Shown here: piece after piece, positions 26,763 to 35,981 of the stretch | Layout: each line of letters starts with the position of its first letter | How positions within the stretch are numbered: position 1 is the first letter of the stretch | Assembly (NCBI GenBank): GCA_024697945.1 | Contig: JAILRU010000086.1 | Coordinates: 1 to 64,000 of the forward strand | Direction of reading: 5' to 3' | Source: Bacteroidaceae bacterium | Lineage (GTDB): Bacteria; Bacteroidota; Bacteroidia; Bacteroidales; Bacteroidaceae | Length of the DNA stretch: 64,000 bases | The notes under the pieces: model-generated | Told to the model about the DNA's origin: nothing | What the model saw: only the letters and a program-made list of their open reading frames with translations | Databases searched by the model: none | Made by a program: the position numbers and the translations under genes

Positions 26763-26804
26763 GAAAAAGAGGGTGTGTCCATTCATTTCGACACACCCTT
26801 TTTG
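26763..26804 (+). terminator. Rho-independent terminator after the fasciclin gene
   Basis: Stem GGGTGTGTC / GACACACCC with a 10-base loop, flanked by AAAAAGA and CTTTTTG, so it can work in both directions. It separates the fasciclin gene from the GH98 gene, whose start is 18 bp further on. Confidence 0.85.
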
Positions 26805-26821
26805 TTACATTATATTATATT

Positions 26822-29800
26822 ATGAAAGCAAGAAGACTCCTTTTCTGCCTGTCAGTCGTCATTTGTCAGCTATCATTCAGTCCCGCCATTGCACAACAGC
26901 GACGACCTATCGACAACGAGCACCCCATGTGGATGATTCACATTGATGTGTGGAACTCTGCCGACCCGCAGAAAATCATCGACCTGATTCCTGAAGACAT
27001 ACGTCCGTATGTATGCATGAACCTCTCGCTGTCATGCCAGTTCGACACGAATACAAGCATGTACCGCATGCCGCGCAATGCCGTACGTACCTGGAAGTCA
27101 TGGGCCTCGGTTTGTCAGCAGAACGGCATGTGGTTCTCATGCCAGCCTGCTTCTGGCGGTCACACTCATATTCAGGACAATGACCTGGAGACCTTCGAGT
27201 ACTTCTTCAAGACCTATCCCAACTTCCTGGGCTGGAACTATGCCGAGCAGTTCTGGGCTTTTGGTGATGCCGGAGACCTGAGTTCGATGACAGCAGCGAA
27301 CCGTTGGGCATTGTTCGCCAACCTCGTGGAGATGTCGCACAAATACGGCGGTTTCCTTACAGTCAGCTGGTGTGGAGGCGTCTATCACATGAACACCAAT
27401 CCCATCGCCCAGCTGAAGCTCGACCCCAATTTCCTGGCTGCCTGCAAGAAATATCCCGAGGCCATCCTCTTCCTCTATAAATACACCCATTGCAGCAGTT
27501 TCTATAACAACGAGAGCGTGTGCTGGGGACCATTCATCTCGGGTCTGACAAAGAACTACGGCGTGCGCTACGACAACTGTGGATGGAACGACATGACATC
27601 CAAACTGGTAGGCTCCGGAAAATGTACCTACCCTGGCAGCGCTGGCATCGGCACGGTGATGGAACAATGCTGCGTCAACGGTGGAGCCGTATGGGATGGT
27701 CCGGAACTCATCTGGAGCGGCGAGTGCTTCCAGAACCACAACGATTCGCAGGAGGATGGCTACACCCGTCGCAACTGGGGCACCTTCCCCAACTTCAATG
27801 GCATCTGGCTTGACATGTGGCGCAGGATTATCGACGGCACCATGTACATTCCCTCACGCGAAGAGGTGGTAGCCAAGACCAAGATTGTGGTCATCAACGA
27901 CAAGGACGGTGACTATACATCATGGGACGACCTCTACAACGGCCTCTATCTGCAGACCGATCCAGGCAACCAGAAGAAAGAAAGCCAATGGAACTACGGA
28001 CAGTGGCAAAACAACCTGTGCTACTTCAAATCCACAGGCCGTTATGGCGCAATACCCATCGTGACAAACCTCTACGACGACGTTGCCAAAGCCATACCTC
28101 TCAAAGTGAGGAAGTCCAACTATTCGACACGCTGGTCATCACAGGCTAAGAAGCAATCCGACTTTAACAACCGCTATCCCGAAGTGTCCAAGGGAGGCCT
28201 CTACGTGAACCGCTACCGCAACCAATTGGTCACCTACACCCCATACACCTATCTGGGTACCAAGCAGACAGCATCTGCCGACATTCCCCTGACGTATAAC
28301 ACCTGTGATACCCTGAAGCTCATGTATGGCAAGCTCTCCGGCGGTGTCATCCGCGAGTATGCCGACCATATTGACTTCTATCTGAACAACTATCGTAACG
28401 ACACCACTACCCTACAGACCGACAAGATTGTCATCACGGGCGTTACCACCGAACCAACCTCTAACCTCACCACGCCATCTACAGGAGCACCCAGCCATCG
28501 AGCCACGCTTTCCGGCAAGTCATACGACCCGGAGACGCAGACCTTCACCGTCAACGTCAGGCATTTGGGACCGGCAATTCTGCGGATTGACTGCACAGGT
28601 GAAGCCACCGAAAGGCTGACCGATGTGCTGCCGTCTGAGGCTTTGGAACTTCCCTTGCAACCCGAGCCCTATCACGGTCCCATCATCATCGAGGCTGAGA
28701 ACATGGACAGGAAGTCAGCAGACTGCAAACTGACTCATTCCGGCTGGTGGGCACAGGACTACTATGACTTCGCAGGCATGGGATTTGTGGAGATGCAGGC
28801 CGTCAACACATGCGCCCTGCGCCATCAGTTGCAACTGGCCGAGGGAGGCAACTACCAGATTCTCATACGCTATTGCAACAGCAGCAAGGCTGGAAGGATG
28901 AAGGCCACCATCAACGGGAAATCTCAGCCCGTGTCATTCGAAAAGGTAGGCAAAAACGATTGGCAGGAAGCAGCCATCGACGTCACCCTGAATGCAGGAA
29001 ACAATGATTTCGTGCTGCTGAATACCGGCACCATCAAGATGACAATCGACCAGATTATCTACCAACCCGAAGGCTACGCCAAGGAGAAGTTCAGGGTGAC
29101 ATTGCGCGATGCAGAGTTCGGTCGTGTCGTGACCGATGCCGATTCCGTAGCAGCCGGTGAGACGGTAAACCTCACCATTATACCCGAAGATGGCTATGCC
29201 CTCAAGGCTTTGCGTGTGGTCAACTCCGTCTTCTTCACACAAGGCAAGACAATACCCTTCGAGGAGGAGTCCAGCGTCGTATCGTTCATCATGCCCGACG
29301 AGAATGTAACCATCCAGCCCATATTCTACGACATGGCTGCCACATACGAACTCGACTATACCGATGTGGCCAGTGGAGCTCTGCCTGTAGGATGGCGCAC
29401 CACCGACGGCAGTGATGTCCGCAACTATCCCTCGCAGAACGGCAGTGGTCCTCGCACCTTTGTCGGTCTGACGGGCTATCAGGGCAAGGCGCTCTATTGG
29501 CGCAACACCAGTGCCGAGTACGGTCGTCTGGCAGAATATCCCCTGACGCTGGAGTCCGGAGAGTATTCCCTCACCTTTACGATGGCAGCATGGAAGGAAA
29601 CGCCAACCTATCAGGCAAGGATACTTAGTGCCAACGGATCCGTCGTCAAGGCATCTACGACGCTGGCTGCCAAGCCAAATATTAACGGCAATAGCGCAGG
29701 AGACATCTCTACAGCCGTGCGCAACACCCTGAACTTTGAGGTGCAGAGCACCGGCAATTACATCATACAGTTCCAGGACAAAAGCACCTTTGGCGGCTTC

Positions 29801-30052
29801 CATGAGTTCCTGTTGGCAGAGTGCCGCCTGCGCAACCTGACCTTGGCAACAGACATCAGCTTAATTGATAATGGAGAATTGATAATTGATAATGAGGACA
29901 ATGCCGTCTATGATCTCTCCGGCCAACTCATTTCACCTTCTCAACCTTTCCTTCCGCGACTACAATCGCGCCTTGGTGCTAAAGCATCCAAGAACTTTTC
30001 AACTTTCCCAAGGGGAGTCTACATCATTGGCGGCAAGAAAGTGCTCCGATAG
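26822..30052 (+). CDS. GH98-type glycoside hydrolase with CBM-like domains and C-terminal tail
   Basis: About 1076 residues from ATG at 26822. The longer ORF start at 26717 lies in the upstream gene and terminator. There is a signal peptide (MKARRLLFCLSVVICQLSFSPAIAQ). The catalytic part opens PMWMIHIDVWNSADPQKIIDLIPEDIRPYV and continues GWNYAEQFWAFGDAG and LTVSWCGG, as in GH98 enzymes, which include endo-beta-galactosidases and a Bacteroides xylanase. A carbohydrate-binding-like domain (about 615-760) and an InlB-type strand domain follow. The extreme C-terminus is a secretion-tail-like VYDLSGQ...FPRGVYIIGGKKVLR. That tail is interrupted by two inserts coded by TTGATAA repeats and by the 43-bp double-hairpin element. 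No promoter is obvious after the terminator upstream. The substrate cannot be told from sequence. Confidence 0.8.
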   Translation: MKARRLLFCLSVVICQLSFSPAIAQQRRPIDNEHPMWMIHIDVWNSADPQKIIDLIPEDIRPYVCMNLSLSCQFDTNTSMYRMPRNAVRTWKSWASVCQQNGMWFSCQPASGGHTHIQDNDLETFEYFFKTYPNFLGWNYAEQFWAFGDAGDLSSMTAANRWALFANLVEMSHKYGGFLTVSWCGGVYHMNTNPIAQLKLDPNFLAACKKYPEAILFLYKYTHCSSFYNNESVCWGPFISGLTKNYGVRYDNCGWNDMTSKLVGSGKCTYPGSAGIGTVMEQCCVNGGAVWDGPELIWSGECFQNHNDSQEDGYTRRNWGTFPNFNGIWLDMWRRIIDGTMYIPSREEVVAKTKIVVINDKDGDYTSWDDLYNGLYLQTDPGNQKKESQWNYGQWQNNLCYFKSTGRYGAIPIVTNLYDDVAKAIPLKVRKSNYSTRWSSQAKKQSDFNNRYPEVSKGGLYVNRYRNQLVTYTPYTYLGTKQTASADIPLTYNTCDTLKLMYGKLSGGVIREYADHIDFYLNNYRNDTTTLQTDKIVITGVTTEPTSNLTTPSTGAPSHRATLSGKSYDPETQTFTVNVRHLGPAILRIDCTGEATERLTDVLPSEALELPLQPEPYHGPIIIEAENMDRKSADCKLTHSGWWAQDYYDFAGMGFVEMQAVNTCALRHQLQLAEGGNYQILIRYCNSSKAGRMKATINGKSQPVSFEKVGKNDWQEAAIDVTLNAGNNDFVLLNTGTIKMTIDQIIYQPEGYAKEKFRVTLRDAEFGRVVTDADSVAAGETVNLTIIPEDGYALKALRVVNSVFFTQGKTIPFEEESSVVSFIMPDENVTIQPIFYDMAATYELDYTDVASGALPVGWRTTDGSDVRNYPSQNGSGPRTFVGLTGYQGKALYWRNTSAEYGRLAEYPLTLESGEYSLTFTMAAWKETPTYQARILSANGSVVKASTTLAAKPNINGNSAGDISTAVRNTLNFEVQSTGNYIIQFQDKSTFGGFHEFLLAECRLRNLTLATDISLIDNGELIIDNEDNAVYDLSGQLISPSQPFLPRLQSRLGAKASKNFSTFPRGVYIIGGKKVLR
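29861..29895 (+). repeat. TTGATAA heptamer repeat in the GH98 tail
   Basis: Units TTGATAA/TGGAGAA/TTGATAA/TTGATAA coding LIDNGELIIDNED directly before the C-terminal tail VYDLSGQ. Confidence 0.85.
29952..29994 (+). repeat. 43-bp double-hairpin element, copy B (inside the GH98 C-terminal tail)
   Basis: Exact 43/43 match to 9253-9295 on the other strand. It codes in frame for LPRLQSRLGAKASKN and splits the tail between DLSGQ and FPRGVYIIGG. Stem 1: CGCGA / TCGCG around CTACAA. Stem 2: CTTGGTGC / GCATCCAAG around TAAA, with one bulged T. Confidence 0.9.
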
Positions 30053-30097
30053 CATATTATAGATCACATCAATAATATAGTAGATATAAAAATAGGT

Positions 30098-30185
30098 TTT
30101 CAGCGGGCGCTGCAATTCCTTTCGGCGGCCGCTGCGGATATTTTCAGCGGGCGCTGAAAATGTTTTCGGCGGCCGCTGCAAAACC
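30098..30185. repeat. 22-bp tandem array, family 1 (four units)
   Basis: Units alternate between TTTCAGCGGGCGCTG and TTTCGGCGGCCGCTG cores, so the higher-order period is 44 bp. The cores are near-palindromic (GCGGCCGC). Confidence 0.9.
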
Positions 30186-30186
30186 A

Positions 30187-30274
30187 GAGAACATAGTTAA
30201 CTCTCCCTGAGAACATAGTTAATCCTCCCTGAGAACATAGTATCTTATCCCTGTTCAGATAGGTCTTTCTCCCT
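30187..30274. repeat. 22-bp tandem array, family 2 (three units plus one degenerate)
   Basis: Units begin GAGAACATAGT and end TCCCT. The fourth (GTTCAGATAGG...TCCCT) is degenerate. It follows family 1 after one base with the same 22-bp period. Confidence 0.88.
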
Positions 30275-30320
30275 ATTAAAGCAGGACACATTGCATGATG
30301 GAACATGCACTTTTATTATT

Positions 30321-30391
30321 ACTACGCACGGGAATTATTTTTTCTCTTCGGAGGAAAAAGTTTTCCTACGCACAGCAGAAAAATCTGCTTC
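30321..30391 (-). repeat. Dispersed GTGCGTAG-flanked repeat, copy 3
   Basis: Minus-strand copy of the element at 10-84 and 5647-5706. It contains the shoulder GAAGCAGATTTTTCTGCTG of copy 1 and the TTTCCTCCGAAGAG core of copy 2. Confidence 0.85.
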
Positions 30392-30452
30392 TCAATGGTG
30401 ATTTTGAGAAAAAGGATAGCTTTTTCATGCGTTTTTAGTGCTAAATTCGCAA

Positions 30453-30517
30453 TTTAATGTCACAATGTCACACCACAACTATCCGTAAATCAATAAGTAT
30501 GACATTGTGACATTAAA
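30453..30517. repeat. Perfect 18-bp inverted repeat
   Basis: TTTAATGTCACAATGTCA at 30453-30470 and its exact complement at 30500-30517, separated by 29 bp. The arms also contain the internal direct repeat AATGTCA. There is no terminator T-run. Confidence 0.88.
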
Positions 30518-30720
30518 ATCGAAAAAAAAATATGGAGAAAGAAAAATGTGGCTGTTTCTCGTTCGTTCTTAGTGCATTCCTGTTCGTTCGTTCCTCCCCT
30601 ATATATAAGGGAGGAAGAACAAACGCACAGGAACAGGTTTGCTCTGCCATTTCATCATAACATCCTCATTGGGCATTATCGAGGCTTTTTTCGGTTTATT
30701 TTGCAGGAAAATGCCCATTT

Positions 30721-30808
30721 CAAAACACTTAAGTATTTCTTTCAAAACATTTAAGTATTCCTATAGTAACATTTAAGTGTTTCTCACAAAACACTTAAAT
30801 GTTTTATT
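30721..30808. repeat. 22-bp tandem array, family 3 (four units)
   Basis: Units built on CAAAACACTTAAGTATTTCT with a near-palindromic ACTTAAGT core. The family is unrelated in sequence to families 1 and 2 but has the same period. Confidence 0.9.
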
Positions 30809-30896
30809 TTTGATGTTTTTTGCCGCAAAAGTCATAAAATAAAGGAGATAATTTACATTTTATCTTCATTTACTATCGACATATTATATTTTTATG

Positions 30897-30905
30897 TATC
30901 TTTGT
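30897..30905 (+). promoter_or_regulatory. -7 promoter box for the first C10 protease
   Basis: TATCTTTGT 55 bp before the start codon. The 900-bp gap 30053-30960 otherwise contains only the repeats listed; no gene was found in it. Confidence 0.65.
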
Positions 30906-30960
30906 ACCGGATTGGAGGCCAAAAAGGCTCTCCACAAGATGTATAAATTCTTAAATAAAT

Positions 30961-33900
30961 ATGATTATGAAAAAGATTTTATCCCTAATCCTATTGGTCT
31001 TGCTGCCTGTAGTGTTGATGGCAGACCCTGTGGATAAGGATGCTGCGCGGCTGAAGGCTGAGGCGTTCTTTATGCAGAAGAACCCGTCGTCGGCACGGCG
31101 TGCGCAGGTGCGGCAGGACATCCGTCTGGCCTTGACCAACGAGAGCTTCCATGTGTTCAACCTTGGCGAGGACGGCGGCTTCGTGATGATAGCGGGCGAC
31201 GACTGCGCCCCCGACATCCTCGGCTACTCCTACAACGGCACGTTCGATGCGGAGAATATGCCCGAGAACCTGCGGGAATGGCTTGATGGCTATGCCGAGC
31301 AGATAGCGTGGATGAAGGAAAACGGAGGCAGCAGCCGCTCTGCCGCCAACAGCTGGGGACAGAAGCCAGCCATAGAACCCTTTCTGACATCAAAGTGGGG
31401 ACAGGGCGACCCCTACAACCGACAGACACCCAAAAAGGATGGACAGCATTGTGTAACAGGCTGCGTGGCAACGGCTATGGCACAGGTGATGTACTATTGG
31501 TATAAGAAAACAGGTTATGAGACAAGGCTGTGTAACCCCATTGTTCTTGCTACGGGAAATCTGAATCCAACGACCTTTGACTGGGCGCACATGTGGGATG
31601 ATTATAGTGTTGGTTACAGCACCGATACCGAAAAGGATGCCGTGGCAAAGCTAATGAAATACTGCGGCTATTCCGTTGGAATGAAATACGGAATTAAGGA
31701 ATCTACAACAAATCAGGATTATGCCAGACAAGCTCTTGCTGAAAATTTTGGCTTTCGCTCAGCAAGGGTTGTTCATAGAAGAGCGGTTTCAACCCAATAT
31801 ACATATCAGGACTGGATGGAAATCATTTATACGGACTTGGCTGCCGGCAGGCCGGTTATGGTATCAGGAAGGAGTGGCGAGGATGATGGTCATTCTTTTG
31901 TTTGCGACGGCTACGACAAGGAAGACTTCTTCCATTTTAACTGGGGATGGCGTGGTTCTGAGGACGGCTACTATAGACTCTGGCTATGCAACACAGAAAA
32001 ATATACTTTCACCCAGAGACAAAAACTCGTTTGCTGCATCCATCCCACACAGTCCATCCCCCTGACTGTCAGCCCGAGCAATTTGTTTACAACTTCATTG
32101 GAGGATATGTTGATTACGATAACAGACGTCAACATTCCCACATTCTATGCGGGCGAGGAAGCAGAGATAACGATGACTGTCAACAACGTGGCGCCTCTGT
32201 TTGGCTTAAACACTGTCTATAGTGGCATAATTTCCGCAAACTTGAATACATTTTTGAATTGGTTTACGGGAATGGAGCAGGTGTACTTGGAGCCGGGACG
32301 GAGCAAAAGGATAACCGTTACCGTGAATATACCCAGTGTTTTCAAGAGCAATAAATACTTTCCCACACAATTGTTGATATCATACGGTAACAATCTGCAC
32401 AGCAAAAAATTTTGCCAAGAAGATGTGACTATCTATCGTCGGGTTAAGCTGAGCGGGGAGGTGCAAATCAGAGAGACCGTCGCCGAGCCGGGAGAAGCCC
32501 TTACGTTAAAGCTTACCGGCGATGCGAATAATACCGATGTCAGCAAGCGGCACAAGCAATGGCAGGTCAGCCCTGACGGAAAGAAAGACTGGACGGACAT
32601 ACCAGATGCCACAGGAACGCAATACTATCCCACTATGGACCAAGTCGATAAGTACTTGCGTGTTGTCTTCAAGGTTGATGACTTGGGCGGCAAACTGGTA
32701 AGCGATTCACGAAAGGTCATTAAGCCAACGCTGAAGGGCACGGTGACTATAGGACGTAACAATGCCCCACATCCTGGCGCAACGCTCTACTGTCATCTTG
32801 AGGGCAAGGCTGCCGACATTGACCCAAGCTTGATAAATATTGAATGGCTCTTTTGGGATAATTCATCTGATGCTTTTATAGGTCGTTTTTCTTACGGGAA
32901 CTCCTATACACTGAAAGAATCGGATATGGACAGAGATTGTCGATTGATAGTCTATGCCGACGGTTACGAAGGGAGGCTTTACAGCGAATTTATAACGTGC
33001 TGCAAGGATGAATGCAAGCAGGAGGTGGTGACTCCCACGCTCTCAACTGCATATAGCAATCAGGTGACCGTCACCAACCCGCAGGCTACGCAGGAATACA
33101 TCATCGTCGATTACAAGAAAGACATCAGCATGCTGACCGAGAGCGACTGGAAGGATGCCAAGACACCAGCCGAAGGCGAAACATACCTCAATATGGGCGG
33201 GAAAACAGGAAAGACAAACTATGTCTATACCCGCGTGAAGGAGACGAGAACCGCATCGGCGGGAACTGAGGTGCGCAGGGCTGCCATCTATCTCGGTAAT
33301 GGCGTTGAGGTGGATGCTATTGAACTCAGTATTTACAAAGGCTGGTCATCTGCCGAATTACAGCAGGACGACCTCGGAGCCTACTACCTAGACTCTGGTG
33401 GCTCGGACTTTTACCGTATCACCGTCACGCCACATCCTGAGAATGCCGACTTCCAGGGCATTCGGGGCAGCAAATGGTGGGTGAAAGGCTACAGCCGTGC
33501 CTCGCAGTGGGGCCGTTATTTCTCCGACAGGGAATGCACGCAGATTATCGATGCCGACACTTATTATAAAACCGTCTATTTCAAGCCGCAGGACTATATG
33601 CCCATCAACTATATGGAGCTGCGTGTCGAACACACAAGGGGCTACAACGACATTGTAACCGATGCAATTCTCGTCAACGTGGCAAGCAATAGCGGCATGT
33701 ACAAGATAGAACAACTTTACATTGACAACGTGACCGTCAACAAGGGCAAGAGAAAGGAGGGCGAGTTCGCCACCCGCCCGCATAAGGCCGTTCCAAAGAA
33801 TATGTCGGCCATGAAGACCGACGGCGAAGGCACGCCACCTGTCTTCACCTTCGATATATGGAACAAGACCTTCGTCGTAGATGCCACCGATGCCACGACA

Positions 33901-35595
33901 GGCACCTACCAGTTCGCCATCTATGCCAACGGCGCGGCACTGAACTCCATAAAAGTGGAAGTAACTGCCCCTGCACCAGAAGAGATTCGCATTCTGCCCG
34001 ATGAGTTCACGCTCGATTGCGGAGAGCCTTTGCAGCTCGAAGCACAGCTCTTCCCCGAGGGAGCGGAAGGTGAGGTAACTTGGTCAAGCTCCAATACAAG
34101 CGTCGCCACGGTAACAAGCGACGGCTTAGTGACCTTCAAGGATGGTGCCGACATCGGCGCAACAGCCATCATCACGGCCACGGTGGGCGAACTCTCCGCT
34201 TCGTGCGAACTGACTGTGGCAGGCGAGGAATATCCCATCTATATCGCTGGCAAACAGGTGACTACGCGCAACATGGACGACCTCGCCGCTGTGGTGGACG
34301 AAGTGAACGGCGCTTCTGGCAGGCGCAAGACCTCTGCCACCGACGTGCCGATGATGTACTTCGACGGCGAAGTGCTGTGGCTGAAGAATATCACCATCAA
34401 CACAGGCAACTCGGGCATTCCGGGTATCGTTATCGACCAGCCCGGCGTGAAGGTAATCATTGAGGGCGATTGCGGAATAAGCAGCTACTCGGGCATCGGC
34501 CTGAAGATAGCAAAGGACACGAAAATCTATGGCGACGGCACGCTGTCCATCACGAGCAACGACGCAGCCATCATGCTCGAAAGCGAGGAAGGCGACAAGC
34601 ACATCAACCTTGAGGTCAACGACATAGAGCTTTCACTCTTTGCCACCAATCTTGCCATCAAGGGCAGCGAGAATGACCGTTGCTCTGTGACGCTGAACAA
34701 TGTCACGGGCTGGTGGCAAGGCAACACGGGCATTGTCGCAGGTCTGCAAGGCGGCTTGGAGATGAACAGTTGCCACTTCGTCGAGCCGGAAGGCTTGGAG
34801 ATGATAAGCGGCAGTGTGTTCGACGGCGAGGCTTTGGCCACATACGCCGCCCTCGACCATGTGACGACACTCTACGAAGAGTTCGACAACACGCCGCTGA
34901 TAGAAGAGATGTACGACGAGGTGGACTTTGCAGCACTTGGCCACTACAGGCTCTCGCACGACTGCAAGTGGCAGACACTCTGCCTGCCCTTCAACGTATA
35001 TTCGTTCGCAGGCACTCCGTTTGAGGACGCTACGGTAATGACACTCGACACGGAAGGCAAGAACGGCTTCGACGAAGAGACAGGCACGCTCTACCTCACC
35101 TTCAAGAGCGTCACGACGACAGAGGCAGGCAAGCCCTACATCGTGGGCTTCACCTCGGGCGACGACTGCTACCAGCCAATCCTCAGAGCCTACTTCAGGA
35201 GCAAGGCACCGCAGAGCGTGTCGGCAGCATCGGAAGGGCTGGCTGAAGTGAAGATGGTAGGCACCTTTACCCCCGTCAGCTTCGAAGAAGACTACAGCGG
35301 CACCTTCTTCATCGACGGCGCAAACGACCTGTACGCCGCGACGGAATGGTCGTACCTGAACAGCTTCCGCGCCTACTTCGACGTGCCAAGCCTGCACAAC
35401 ACCGGCCAAACCGTCAAGCGCATAGACATCGACTTCGCCGATGCGCCTGACGGGATCGGAGAGAGCTATGGGAACTATGGAAGCAATGGCGATTGCTTCG
35501 ATCTCAGCGGTCGCAAGCTTGACAAACCTCTGAAGGGCATCAACATCATCCGCTATTCAGACGGAACGATAAGAAAGGTCTTGATAAAAGAATGA
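30961..35595 (+). CDS. C10 (streptopain-like) cysteine protease, large multidomain, with BIG2 domain and C-terminal tail
   Basis: A 1544-residue secreted protease. Signal peptide KKILSLILLVLLPVVLMA; the start may be the second Met (30967). A streptopain-type propeptide (KAEAFFMQKN...FVMIAGDDCAPDILGYSYNG...NLREWLDGYAEQI) keeps such enzymes inactive until cleaved. The catalytic Cys is about residue 168 in VTGCVATAMAQVMYYW and the His about residue 311 in GHSFVCDGYD, followed by FHFNWGWRG. A long beta-rich middle follows, with a BIG2 domain (EIRILPDEFTLDCGEPLQLEAQ...VTWSSSNTSVATV) and a C-terminal beta-helix-like part. The end is the tail CFDLSGRKLDKPLKGINII. It has its own promoter and a strong terminator, so it is a single-gene unit. 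C10 proteases of this group degrade host proteins; the target is unknown. Confidence 0.9.
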   Translation: MIMKKILSLILLVLLPVVLMADPVDKDAARLKAEAFFMQKNPSSARRAQVRQDIRLALTNESFHVFNLGEDGGFVMIAGDDCAPDILGYSYNGTFDAENMPENLREWLDGYAEQIAWMKENGGSSRSAANSWGQKPAIEPFLTSKWGQGDPYNRQTPKKDGQHCVTGCVATAMAQVMYYWYKKTGYETRLCNPIVLATGNLNPTTFDWAHMWDDYSVGYSTDTEKDAVAKLMKYCGYSVGMKYGIKESTTNQDYARQALAENFGFRSARVVHRRAVSTQYTYQDWMEIIYTDLAAGRPVMVSGRSGEDDGHSFVCDGYDKEDFFHFNWGWRGSEDGYYRLWLCNTEKYTFTQRQKLVCCIHPTQSIPLTVSPSNLFTTSLEDMLITITDVNIPTFYAGEEAEITMTVNNVAPLFGLNTVYSGIISANLNTFLNWFTGMEQVYLEPGRSKRITVTVNIPSVFKSNKYFPTQLLISYGNNLHSKKFCQEDVTIYRRVKLSGEVQIRETVAEPGEALTLKLTGDANNTDVSKRHKQWQVSPDGKKDWTDIPDATGTQYYPTMDQVDKYLRVVFKVDDLGGKLVSDSRKVIKPTLKGTVTIGRNNAPHPGATLYCHLEGKAADIDPSLINIEWLFWDNSSDAFIGRFSYGNSYTLKESDMDRDCRLIVYADGYEGRLYSEFITCCKDECKQEVVTPTLSTAYSNQVTVTNPQATQEYIIVDYKKDISMLTESDWKDAKTPAEGETYLNMGGKTGKTNYVYTRVKETRTASAGTEVRRAAIYLGNGVEVDAIELSIYKGWSSAELQQDDLGAYYLDSGGSDFYRITVTPHPENADFQGIRGSKWWVKGYSRASQWGRYFSDRECTQIIDADTYYKTVYFKPQDYMPINYMELRVEHTRGYNDIVTDAILVNVASNSGMYKIEQLYIDNVTVNKGKRKEGEFATRPHKAVPKNMSAMKTDGEGTPPVFTFDIWNKTFVVDATDATTGTYQFAIYANGAALNSIKVEVTAPAPEEIRILPDEFTLDCGEPLQLEAQLFPEGAEGEVTWSSSNTSVATVTSDGLVTFKDGADIGATAIITATVGELSASCELTVAGEEYPIYIAGKQVTTRNMDDLAAVVDEVNGASGRRKTSATDVPMMYFDGEVLWLKNITINTGNSGIPGIVIDQPGVKVIIEGDCGISSYSGIGLKIAKDTKIYGDGTLSITSNDAAIMLESEEGDKHINLEVNDIELSLFATNLAIKGSENDRCSVTLNNVTGWWQGNTGIVAGLQGGLEMNSCHFVEPEGLEMISGSVFDGEALATYAALDHVTTLYEEFDNTPLIEEMYDEVDFAALGHYRLSHDCKWQTLCLPFNVYSFAGTPFEDATVMTLDTEGKNGFDEETGTLYLTFKSVTTTEAGKPYIVGFTSGDDCYQPILRAYFRSKAPQSVSAASEGLAEVKMVGTFTPVSFEEDYSGTFFIDGANDLYAATEWSYLNSFRAYFDVPSLHNTGQTVKRIDIDFADAPDGIGESYGNYGSNGDCFDLSGRKLDKPLKGINIIRYSDGTIRKVLIKE

Positions 35596-35628
35596 AGAAA
35601 TGAAAGAATGAAGAAATGAGAATATGAT

Positions 35629-35677
35629 AACGGCAGCGATGACTTCAAAAAGAGGTTTTTCGCTGCCGTTATTTTTT
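35629..35677 (+). terminator. Rho-independent terminator after the C10 protease
   Basis: Stem AACGGCAGCGA / TCGCTGCCGTT, 20-base loop, then ATTTTTTG. Confidence 0.92.
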
Positions 35678-35712
35678 GTTCATTAGGCTCTGATTACAGC
35701 CTCGAGCTTGCT

Positions 35713-35820
35713 TTATTTCTCCATGAACGCTTTTATGCGGTCGGCGACGTTCTGCTTGAAATTATTATAGAAGAAGCCGTAGTCGTGGAGGTGGTAGCTC
35801 TCGGGGCCAAAGAGGGATAA
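35713..35820 (-). pseudogene. C-terminal remnant of an unidentified gene
   Basis: On the minus strand an open stretch reads LFGPESYHLHDYGFFYNNF and ends RIKAFMEK before a stop, looking like a genuine protein C-terminus. Upstream it runs straight into TTTGAAT words and the third copy of the double-hairpin element, with no start codon. The parent family is not recognised; a hydrolase or esterase tail is one guess. The rest of the gene appears to be lost. Confidence 0.5.
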
Positions 35821-35842
35821 AGGTTTTGAATTTTGAATTTTG

Positions 35843-35885
35843 TTCAGCTACTATAATAGCGCCTTTGTTCTAAAGAATCAAAGAA
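35843..35885 (+). repeat. 43-bp double-hairpin element, copy C (intergenic, diverged)
   Basis: 35 of 43 positions match copies A and B without gaps. Six of the eight differences are three paired changes (positions 7/16, 24/38, 27/34; each G-C to T-A) that keep both stems intact. The other two are in a loop (12) and at the end of stem 1 (4). Flanks ATTTTGTTC and AAGAATTTTGA are shared with copy A. Confidence 0.85.
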
Positions 35886-35943
35886 TTTTGAATTATAATA
35901 ACTTTTTAATGTTTTAACCTTTCAATTTTTCACTTTTTTGTCG

Positions 35944-35952
35944 TAACTTTGC
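35944..35952 (+). promoter_or_regulatory. -7 promoter box for the subtilase gene
   Basis: TAACTTTGC 30 bp before the ATG at 35982. The gap 35596-35981 holds a terminator, a gene remnant, repeat copy C and this promoter. Confidence 0.7.
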
Positions 35953-35981
35953 ACCCGCAATTTAAAAAATAACACACAATA

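Noticed and set aside
26717-26821. N-terminal extension of the GH98 ORF
   Set aside because: It overlaps the upstream gene and its terminator; the signal peptide starts at 26822.
30548-30754. 68-codon ORF in the repeat-rich gap
   Set aside because: It runs into the 22-bp array and has no recognisable protein features.
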